Shown one piece after another: positions 1 through 5,118 of a stretch of DNA of 5,118 nt (position 1 is its first letter; each line of letters opens with the position of its first letter). The notes below the pieces were generated by a model. That model was not told the DNA's origin and made no database searches. It worked only from the letters and a program-made list of their open reading frames with translations. Made by a program: the position numbers and the translations under genes. The stretch lies in contig JABSPI010000269.1 in NCBI GenBank assembly GCA_013214365.1, positions 1-5,118 of the forward strand. Direction: 5' to 3'. The stretch is from Erythrobacter sp. Its GTDB lineage: Bacteria; Pseudomonadota; Alphaproteobacteria; Sphingomonadales; Sphingomonadaceae.

Positions 1-55
1 CGTTGCGCCGCGGCGCGGTGGGGGCCGGGGATGCGGGCTGCTGGCTGTCAGCCAT
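1..55 (-). CDS. Start of an unidentified downstream gene (partial, runs off left edge)
   Basis: An ATG at 55-53 opens a frame that stays open to the window edge. It encodes MADSQQPASPAPTAPRRN plus one base of the next codon. The start is supported by a GGAGTGA Shine-Dalgarno sequence with GGAG 8 bases upstream of the ATG. The visible N-terminus is rich in Ala and Pro with two Arg at its end, so it looks like a disordered, probably cytoplasmic leader and not a signal peptide. Such a tail ahead of a transmembrane helix occurs in EmrA/HlyD-type secretion proteins, but also in many unrelated proteins, so no function is assigned. It lies on the same strand as the efflux operon, 139 bases after the channel gene, and could be read through from it or have its own promoter. 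The gene start is fairly secure; the product is unknown. Confidence 0.6.
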   Translation of the reverse strand, partial: MADSQQPASPAPTAPRRN

Positions 56-60
56 AAAAG

Positions 61-67
61 TCACTCC
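61..67 (-). promoter_or_regulatory. Shine-Dalgarno site of the downstream gene
   Basis: The minus strand reads GGAGTGA here, with 8 bases between GGAG and the ATG at 55. Spacing and match are close to ideal, and this is the main evidence that the frame starting at 55 is a real gene. The TGA inside this site also ends a 32-codon frame from 159. Confidence 0.6.
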
Positions 68-110
68 AAATACAATACGGGCACCGCCCACGAAGCAAGT
101 TTTGCCGGCC

Positions 111-130
111 TATGGCACATTGCAGCCATA
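111..130. repeat. Inverted repeat TATGGC / GCCATA, 8-base loop
   Basis: The arms at 111-116 and 125-130 are perfectly complementary over 6 bases and flank an 8-base loop. It lies in the gap between the channel gene and the next gene. There is no T-run after it on either strand, so it is not a standard intrinsic terminator. It could be a regulator binding site, a weak RNA hairpin, or chance. Confidence 0.35.
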
Positions 131-141
131 TGCGAACAGGG

Positions 142-161
142 GCATGATCTGATTTTCATGC
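142..161. repeat. Inverted repeat GCATGA / TCATGC, 8-base loop
   Basis: The arms at 142-147 and 156-161 pair perfectly over 6 bases around an 8-base loop. An overlapping alternative pairing (ATCTG at 147-151 with CAGAT at 161-165) excludes it, so the RNA could in principle fold two ways here. No U-tract follows. The role is unknown. Confidence 0.35.
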
Positions 162-166
162 AGATG

Positions 167-184
167 CTTGCGGACCAAAGCAAG
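167..184. repeat. Inverted repeat CTTGC / GCAAG just after the channel gene
   Basis: The arms at 167-171 and 180-184 pair over 5 bases around an 8-base loop, starting 10 bases past the TAA of the channel gene. The stem is short and has no T-run on the minus strand. It could give the operon transcript a weak 3' hairpin, but the sequence does not support calling it a terminator. Confidence 0.25.
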
Positions 185-194
185 ATGCGCGCCT

Positions 195-1613
195 TTAGGG
201 GTTTTCGCCCGCCCAGCCCTCGCGCCAATCCCCGCCCAGTGCGAGGCTCAATTCGATATGCTGGTTGAGCTGAGCGCGTTTGAGCGCGAGCAAACTGCTC
301 TCGGCACCGAACACGCGCTGCTGCGTGCCCAGCACATCGAACAGATCAATCTCGCCCTGCTGATAACGCAGGTTCGACAAGCGCAGCGCATTGCGCGACT
401 GGTTCGCCGATGCCTCCAACGCCGCGCGGCGCTGACGCAGGAACACACCGCGATCGAGCGCGGTTTCCACCTCGGTGAACGCCGTGAGCGCGGTGTCGGC
501 ATAGAGCGCAAGCGCTCCCTCAACGTCGGCATCGGCCACATCAACCGCGGCATTGAGCGCCCCGCCATTGAATATCGGAGCGAGCAAATTGCCCGCGAGG
601 CTCCACACGACATTGCCCGGGTCTAGAATATCTCCCAGCTCGTTTGATGCACCGCCAATCGCGGTCGAGAGCGAGAGGCTGGGCAAGCGCGCCGCGCGCG
701 CCGCAGAGCGGGCATTGAGCGCAGCAGCAACATCGCGTTCAGCAGCACGAATATCGGGCCGCCTCTCCAGCAATTGCGAGGGCAGGCCAGCGCCGGGCGC
801 AGGCGGAAGTTCGGGCAGGTCGGTCGCGGTTTCAAGCAGACCCGCCGGATAGCGGCCCACCAAAGCCTCCAGGTTTCTCAAAGCTTCGATCTGACCGTTT
901 TCAGCCGCAGCCAAAGTGTCCCGCGCACTCTCCAGATCCGAGAGCGCCAGCGCCACATCATATTCCGATGCAAAACCATATACGAACCGCAATTCGACAA
1001 TCCGCACAATCTCGGTCAATGCGAGGAAAACGCCCGAGGCGACCTCGACCTGTTTGCGCGATTCAATCACCAGGAAATAGGACCGCGCCACCGCCGCAGC
1101 GAGCGAATATTGCGCAAAAACATAATCCGCCTGCGCCGCCTCCGCACTGGCCAGAGCCGCGCCCTCACCCGCAGCGACCCGGCCCCACACATCAAGTTCA
1201 TAGGCAACCTCAAGCCCGGCGGAATAGAGCGAAATGTCGCGCGGCCCGTCGATCACTTCCTGACGTTCACCGCCAAGCGCGGCATTGAGGCTGGGCAGGC
1301 GCGGTGCGCCGGCTTGCCGGGCGAGGGCATTGGCGCGCGCGACACTGGCCGCGGCGGCTTGAAGATTGGGATTGTTGCGCTGCGCCTCTTCCACCAGAGC
1401 GGTCAGAACAGGATCGTCAAACGCGGCGATCCAACCCATTTCAACCGGCCCGACCTGCTGGCGGATTGTGGTCCATTGATCGGGCATGGGCACATTGGCC
1501 TGCGCGGTCAATTCGGCCGCCTCTTGATCATTGGCCGATTGCACTGTCGCGCAGGCCGGCAACAAAGCCGCCGCGCCCAACACCAAAAACGTGTTCGAGA
1601 TTGTACGCATCAT
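195..1613 (-). CDS. RND efflux outer-membrane lipoprotein channel, NodT/OprM (TolC) family
   Basis: This 472-residue protein is the outer-membrane exit duct of the tripartite pump; family members form a trimeric beta-barrel with a long periplasmic alpha-helical barrel. The N-terminus is a lipoprotein signal with a hydrophobic stretch at about 9-18 and a lipobox ending LPAC, with Cys21 as the predicted lipidation site. Pro at -2 is less common but tolerated. Two outer membrane efflux repeats follow, roughly 65-255 and 280-460. Family motifs are the WIAAFDDP segment near 61-68, YELDVWGRV at 138-146, LLERRPDIRAAE at 281-292, APIFNGG at 345-351, QGEIDLFDVLGTQQ at 419-432, and ALGGDW at 458-463 near the end. 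Length is normal and the frame is intact. The ATG overlaps the stop of the pump gene as ATGA, which indicates translational coupling. A second ATG follows at once (1610-1608) and is better spaced from the Shine-Dalgarno site, so the true protein may be one residue shorter. The family call is firm; the substrate is unknown. Confidence 0.95.
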   Translation of the reverse strand: MMRTISNTFLVLGAAALLPACATVQSANDQEAAELTAQANVPMPDQWTTIRQQVGPVEMGWIAAFDDPVLTALVEEAQRNNPNLQAAAASVARANALARQAGAPRLPSLNAALGGERQEVIDGPRDISLYSAGLEVAYELDVWGRVAAGEGAALASAEAAQADYVFAQYSLAAAVARSYFLVIESRKQVEVASGVFLALTEIVRIVELRFVYGFASEYDVALALSDLESARDTLAAAENGQIEALRNLEALVGRYPAGLLETATDLPELPPAPGAGLPSQLLERRPDIRAAERDVAAALNARSAARAARLPSLSLSTAIGGASNELGDILDPGNVVWSLAGNLLAPIFNGGALNAAVDVADADVEGALALYADTALTAFTEVETALDRGVFLRQRRAALEASANQSRNALRLSNLRYQQGEIDLFDVLGTQQRVFGAESSLLALKRAQLNQHIELSLALGGDWREGWAGENP

Positions 1614-4600
1614 GCCGCCTCCCCTGCGCCCAGATCGGGCGTGTTTGAGGCGGTTTCATCGGCGGTGATGCCAAAGATCTTAGCATAGACGACCGGCAAG
1701 ATGATCAAAGTCAGAAGCGTCGCGAAGGTCAAACCGAACACCAATACAACCGCCATGGATTTGAAGAACGCATCGAGAAACAGGGGGATCACTCCCAAGA
1801 CAGTGGTGAGCGAGCCCATCATCACCGGACGCACCCGGCTGGCCGCAGAATCGAGCACCGCATCAAAGCGCGGCTTACCCTCCCCAATTTCCAGATCCAT
1901 CTGATCAACCAGCACAATCGCATTTTTGATCAGCAATCCAGAAAGCGACAACAGCCCCAAGATCGCCATGAATTCGAGCGCCGAATTGGTCACCAGCAAG
2001 CCGATCACCACCCCGATCAATGCCAGCGGCACAATCAACCAAATCACCAATGGCTGTTTGAGCGCATTGAACAAAAACACCACCACCAACACCATCGCCA
2101 GAAAACCCAGCGGCAAAGTGCTGGCCAGGTTTTCATTGGCCTCGGTGCTGTCGCCATATTCGCCGCCCCATTCCAGCTTGTAACCGTCGGGCAAAGCGAT
2201 CTGTTCGATTTGCGGACGCAGCCGCTCAAACAGGCTCGCGGTCGCCTCGCCCGGAGCGGGGTCGGCCTGTGCGTTGATGGTCCACACCCGGTCGACCCGG
2301 TTGAGCCGGGCATTTTCCCATACGGTCTCAAACCCCTTAACCACCTCGAGGATCGGGACCGACTGGCCGGTCGACTGGCTCAGGATTTGAACCCCTCGCA
2401 GCGAGTTTTCATCCAGCCTCTCACGGGCAGGCGCGCGCGAGATGATCTTGATCAACTGGTCACCTTCGCGAAACACGCCGACATCGCGGCCCGAAAAATT
2501 GGTCCGCAGCGCATTGGCCAATGCCTCGCGCGAAATACCCAAACGCCGGCCGCTATCTGCATCGTAGATTACATTGACCACACGCACCGGCTGACGCCAA
2601 TCATCCTTGATCGAAATGGCGCGGCTGTCGCCCGACATGATCTCTTTGGCCTGATCTGCGAGCCCGCGCAGGGTCTCGATATCAGGTCCAGAGAATTCGG
2701 CCTCGATTTTCGAGCCACCGCCCGGCCCCAATTGAAACTGCCAGACCTTGGCCTGGGCATTGGGGTAATTGGCATCGATATGGGCCTGGATCACCGGCAT
2801 AAGCGGCTCGATCACATCATAGCTGTCGGTCTTGATCAGCAATTGGCCGTAGGCGGTGCTGGGCGATTCCGGGCTATAGACCAGCATGTAGCGCAGCGTG
2901 CCCTGCCCGACCAATGTCTGCACCCCTTCGATCCCGTCGAGCTCTTCGACATAGGCTTCGAGCGATTCCATATTGGCATTGGTCACCTCGATATCGGTGC
3001 CCTCGGGCATGAAGAAATCGACCACGATTTGCGGCGTGGTGGAGGGCGGGAAAAAGCCCGATTTGACAAAGCCAAAGCCCATAATCGCGAGGACAAACAA
3101 CGCCACAACCCCGGCCAGCGCCAGATTGGACCGCGCCAGCACCCCCCGCATCAGCGCCCGGTAACGGATGAAAAAGGGATGTTCAGGCTTCTCCTCGACC
3201 TCGCCTTCGCTTTCGGGAAACAAGATATCGGCAAACAAAGGCACCGCGGTGATCGCAAAAACCCAGCTGAACAAAAGCGAGATCAGCACCACCCAGAACA
3301 GATCGCCGGTATATTCAGCCGTCGATCCCGGCGCAAAACCGATCGGCGCAAAGGCGATGATCCCGACCAAAGTCCCGCCCAAAAGCGGCCACTTGGTGCG
3401 CGCCACAATCTCTTTGGCGATTTCGAGCTTTTTGCGGCCCTTTTGCGTGCCCACCAATATCCCGTCGGTAACCACAATCGCATTGTCGACCAACATGCCC
3501 AGCGCAATGATTAACGCACCCAGCGAAATCCGGTGCATCGGGATGTCCCATAAGAACATCACCAGCAATGTCGCCGCAATCGTCACTGTCAAAGACGCGC
3601 CGATGATAAGGGCTGAACGCAGCCCCATAAAGAAAAACAAAGTCACCAGCACAATCACCAGAGCAGCGACCACGTTCATCGCAAAATTAGACACCGCCTC
3701 GGTGGTGATTTTGCCCTGGTGGTAGAATTCGTTGATCTCGATCCCCACCGGTCGCAAAGCCTCTGTCTCGGCAAGCTTGGCATCGATCGCCTCGCCCATT
3801 TTGGACACATTGGCGCCCGAAATGTTCGAAATGCCCAGTGCAATGGCGGGCTGGTTGTTCCACCGGATCAACTGGCTGGGCGGGTCGATATATTCGCGGG
3901 TCACATTCGCCACATCGCGCAAAGTCACGATCTGGCCGGTCGTGGCGGTCGAGATAACCAGATTGCGAATGGCATCGACCGTGGCGATTTCGCCGGTCAC
4001 TTGGAGCCGCTGACGGTCCTCGCCGAACTGGATATCTCCCGCGGATACGACCGAGTTTTGCTGCGCCAGATCGGCATAGATCTGCTCCACCGACAAGCCC
4101 AGCGCATTGGCCCGCTCGCGCGAGATTTCGACGTAGATCGCCTCGTCCTGCTGGCCGCTAATCTCGACCTTGGCGACGTCATCAACTTCGAGCAAGTCGG
4201 TTCTGAGCGAACGCACATATTCGTACACTTCGGCCGGCGAATAGCCATCGCCAGTGACGAGGTAATACAATCCGTAAACATCACCAAAATCGTCCGCGAC
4301 ATAGGGCGCGCTCGCGCCAGGCGGAAGCAGCGCGCGGGCATCGTTCACCTTGTTGCGCAGCTTGGTCCAGATCAATTGCAGATCATCTTTGCTGGGCGAT
4401 TCGCTGTAGAGGATATCGACGCTGATCTCGGACCGCCCCGCTGAGGAGATCGAGCGGACCTCTTCGACCTCGCCCAATTGCTGGATCGCGCTTTCAAGCG
4501 TGTCGGTAACCTCGTTGGCGACCTCTTCCGGAGTGGCACCGGGATATTGGGTGATCACCTGCGCTGTGCGGATGGTGAATTCGGGGTCTTCGAACCGCGC

Positions 4601-4696
4601 GATATTTTGATAGCTGTACCAGCCCCCAGCCATCACCAAGGCCAGGGTGATGAACATGATCAAACGGTTCTTTATCGAAAATTCTGCTGCTCCCAT
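1610..4696 (-). CDS. RND efflux transporter permease, AcrB/AcrD/AcrF (HAE1-like) family
   Basis: A full-length 1028-residue inner-membrane pump that exports substrates by proton antiport. The RND layout is complete: TM1 at about 11-30, first periplasmic porter/docking loop about 32-336, TM2-TM6 about 338-492, a charged cytoplasmic linker about 493-520, TM7 about 522-545, second periplasmic loop about 546-857, and TM8-TM12 about 858-1007, ending in an acidic tail. Family motifs include FEDPEF (35-40) and YPGATPEEV (51-59). TM4 carries GMLVDNAIVV (400-409), so Asp404 matches AcrB Asp407 while Asn405 replaces Asp408. TM10 keeps the essential Lys (LLIKNAIVLVD, Lys924), and TM11 keeps the Arg-x-Arg-Pro segment (954-957), with Gly961 where AcrB has Thr978. 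The overall style recalls the TriC-like branch, and drug or amphiphile export is likelier than metal export. The start is the first ATG after an in-frame TGA at 4717-4715, 11 bases behind the fusion protein, without a clear ribosome site. The 3' end overlaps the channel gene by 4 bases. The substrate is unknown. Confidence 0.96.
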   Translation of the reverse strand: MGAAEFSIKNRLIMFITLALVMAGGWYSYQNIARFEDPEFTIRTAQVITQYPGATPEEVANEVTDTLESAIQQLGEVEEVRSISSAGRSEISVDILYSESPSKDDLQLIWTKLRNKVNDARALLPPGASAPYVADDFGDVYGLYYLVTGDGYSPAEVYEYVRSLRTDLLEVDDVAKVEISGQQDEAIYVEISRERANALGLSVEQIYADLAQQNSVVSAGDIQFGEDRQRLQVTGEIATVDAIRNLVISTATTGQIVTLRDVANVTREYIDPPSQLIRWNNQPAIALGISNISGANVSKMGEAIDAKLAETEALRPVGIEINEFYHQGKITTEAVSNFAMNVVAALVIVLVTLFFFMGLRSALIIGASLTVTIAATLLVMFLWDIPMHRISLGALIIALGMLVDNAIVVTDGILVGTQKGRKKLEIAKEIVARTKWPLLGGTLVGIIAFAPIGFAPGSTAEYTGDLFWVVLISLLFSWVFAITAVPLFADILFPESEGEVEEKPEHPFFIRYRALMRGVLARSNLALAGVVALFVLAIMGFGFVKSGFFPPSTTPQIVVDFFMPEGTDIEVTNANMESLEAYVEELDGIEGVQTLVGQGTLRYMLVYSPESPSTAYGQLLIKTDSYDVIEPLMPVIQAHIDANYPNAQAKVWQFQLGPGGGSKIEAEFSGPDIETLRGLADQAKEIMSGDSRAISIKDDWRQPVRVVNVIYDADSGRRLGISREALANALRTNFSGRDVGVFREGDQLIKIISRAPARERLDENSLRGVQILSQSTGQSVPILEVVKGFETVWENARLNRVDRVWTINAQADPAPGEATASLFERLRPQIEQIALPDGYKLEWGGEYGDSTEANENLASTLPLGFLAMVLVVVFLFNALKQPLVIWLIVPLALIGVVIGLLVTNSALEFMAILGLLSLSGLLIKNAIVLVDQMDLEIGEGKPRFDAVLDSAASRVRPVMMGSLTTVLGVIPLFLDAFFKSMAVVLVFGLTFATLLTLIILPVVYAKIFGITADETASNTPDLGAGEAA
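1618..1625 (-). promoter_or_regulatory. Shine-Dalgarno site of the channel gene, inside the end of the pump gene
   Basis: The minus strand reads AGGGGAGG within the last codons of the RND gene. It is 4 bases from the first ATG (1613) and 7 bases from the second (1610). The 7-base spacing is nearer the optimum, so this site favours the second ATG. The strong site, together with the ATGA overlap, suggests the channel gene is well translated despite being last in the operon. Confidence 0.65.
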
Positions 4697-4707
4697 GACG
4701 CGGCGGC
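4697..4707 (-). promoter_or_regulatory. Short intercistronic gap with no clear ribosome binding site
   Basis: The 11 bases between the fusion protein TGA and the pump ATG read GCCGCCGCGTC on the minus strand, a pyrimidine and G+C run with no Shine-Dalgarno match. The nearest purine-rich bases lie inside the end of the upstream gene. The pump is therefore probably translated by ribosomes that finish the fusion protein and reinitiate, which would keep the two products in step. This is inference from spacing. Confidence 0.4.
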
Positions 4708-5118
4708 TCAGCTTTCATAGGGACGAATTTTCATCCCCTCATGCAGGAAAGCTGCGCCCGCGCTGACGATCACATCGCCAGCAGACAGCCCGTCCTCGAT
4801 CGCGACCTCCTCGCCCATGCTTTGGGCAACGCTGACGGTGCGTTTGCTGACAGTCATGGTCTCGCCATCGACGACCCAGACATAGCGCACCTGGCCATCG
4901 GACATGACCGCGCTGGCGGGCACCGATATGCCATCGCCGGCCATTTCTTCATCCAACAGATCACGCCCGACATAAACCGTGGCGGTCATGCCCGGCAGCA
5001 CGGTCAGGCTGGGAGGCGGGGTAAAGGCGAATTTCACCCGGAAGGTTTGCGATTGGGTGTCGGCCTGGGTGCGTGCGGCCAAGAACCGGCCCGGGATCTG
5101 AATGTCGGGTGCAGACGA
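4708..5118 (-). CDS. RND efflux membrane fusion protein, AcrA/HlyD-type (C-terminal part; 5' end outside window)
   Basis: The frame is open from the right edge to a TGA at 4710-4708, giving the last 136 residues of a periplasmic adaptor that joins the RND pump to the outer-membrane channel. Visible residues about 1-50 belong to the beta-barrel domain and end in the family signature LTVLPGMTATVYV (38-50), close to the usual LxPGMxxxV. Residues about 64-136 match the membrane-proximal domain: ISVPASAVM (64-72), a VRYVWVVDG strand (77-85), GLSAGDVIVSAGAAFLHEGM (110-129) and the final KIRPYES. The biotinyl-lipoyl, coiled-coil and N-terminal lipid or membrane anchor parts lie beyond the edge, so the anchoring type cannot be judged. 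A TTG at 5082 is just an internal Leu codon, since the frame continues upstream with matching family sequence. It is the first gene of the visible operon. The family call is secure even from this fragment. Confidence 0.93.
   Translation of the reverse strand, partial: SSAPDIQIPGRFLAARTQADTQSQTFRVKFAFTPPPSLTVLPGMTATVYVGRDLLDEEMAGDGISVPASAVMSDGQVRYVWVVDGETMTVSKRTVSVAQSMGEEVAIEDGLSAGDVIVSAGAAFLHEGMKIRPYES

Noticed and set aside
71..76. TACAAT on the plus strand, close to a -10 box
   Set aside because: No suitable -35 was seen and no plus-strand gene follows; the plus strand downstream is antisense to the channel gene.
72..99. A promoter-like pair on the minus strand: CTTGCT (99-94) and TATTGT (77-72), 16 bases apart
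   Set aside because: Transcription from it would begin at about 65, inside the Shine-Dalgarno site at 61-67, and would remove the ribosome site of the gene it should serve. The match is also only moderate.
111..184. A rho-independent terminator after the channel gene
   Set aside because: The stems are only 5-6 base pairs, have 8-base loops, and none is followed by a T-run on the minus strand.
774..1688. A 304-codon open frame on the plus strand across the channel gene and pump end
   Set aside because: It is antisense to two conserved genes, shows no recognisable family, and has the Arg/Gln/His-rich make-up of a shadow frame.
3474..3503. Reading the Asp-to-Asn change in TM4 as evidence that the pump is inactive or a pseudogene
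   Set aside because: The frame is intact over 1028 residues, other relay residues are present, and the same VDN motif is, to my knowledge, found in many working-looking relatives.
2210..3514. A 434-codon open frame on the plus strand opposite the RND gene
   Set aside because: The translation is rich in Arg, His, Asp and Gln without domain or hydrophobic pattern, and it lies fully antisense to a firmly identified pump gene. Long antisense frames are expected in G+C-rich coding sequence.
3719..4444. A 241-codon plus-strand frame opposite the pump's first periplasmic loop
   Set aside because: No ribosome site or family motif was seen, and the opposite strand encodes conserved RND sequence throughout.
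4708..5082. A separate 124-residue gene starting at TTG 5082
   Set aside because: The frame continues without a stop to the window edge and the upstream residues also fit the fusion protein, so TTG is an internal Leu codon of a truncated gene.

Overview
The window holds the 3' part of a tripartite RND efflux operon, all on the minus strand, in the standard order membrane fusion protein (MFP), inner-membrane RND pump, outer-membrane lipoprotein channel. Reading along the minus strand: the C-terminal 136 residues of the MFP enter from the right edge (5118-4708). After 11 bases comes a full-length 1028-residue RND permease (4696-1610). Its TGA stop overlaps the ATG of a 472-residue NodT/OprM-type outer-membrane factor (1613-195). 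A 139-base intergenic region (194-56) follows, with several short inverted repeats. Then a new minus-strand gene starts at 55 behind a good Shine-Dalgarno site and runs off the left edge after 18 codons.

The organism looks like a G+C-rich Gram-negative bacterium. The lipobox-bearing TolC-type channel requires an outer membrane. The gene style and the subfamily of the pump would fit an Alphaproteobacterium, perhaps a sphingomonad or erythrobacter, but that is an impression from protein and codon style, not a proven placement.

The three proteins should form one envelope-spanning pump. The RND trimer captures substrate from the periplasm or outer membrane leaflet using the proton gradient, the MFP bridges and gates, and the lipidated channel releases the substrate outside the cell. 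The tight spacing (11-base gap, then a 4-base ATGA overlap) points to one transcript with translational coupling. No regulator is visible. The promoter must lie upstream of the MFP, beyond the right edge. The substrate cannot be read from the sequence. The pump resembles the HAE1-like branch that includes TriC-type proteins more than AcrB itself, and it carries a Val-Asp-Asn motif in TM4 instead of Asp-Asp.

This is mostly an ordinary efflux locus. I see no mobile element, CRISPR array, tRNA or rRNA, and no clearly new system. The points worth a second look are the single-Asp TM4 motif, the poor ribosome binding site of the pump gene, the double ATG of the channel gene, and the structured gap before the partial downstream gene.
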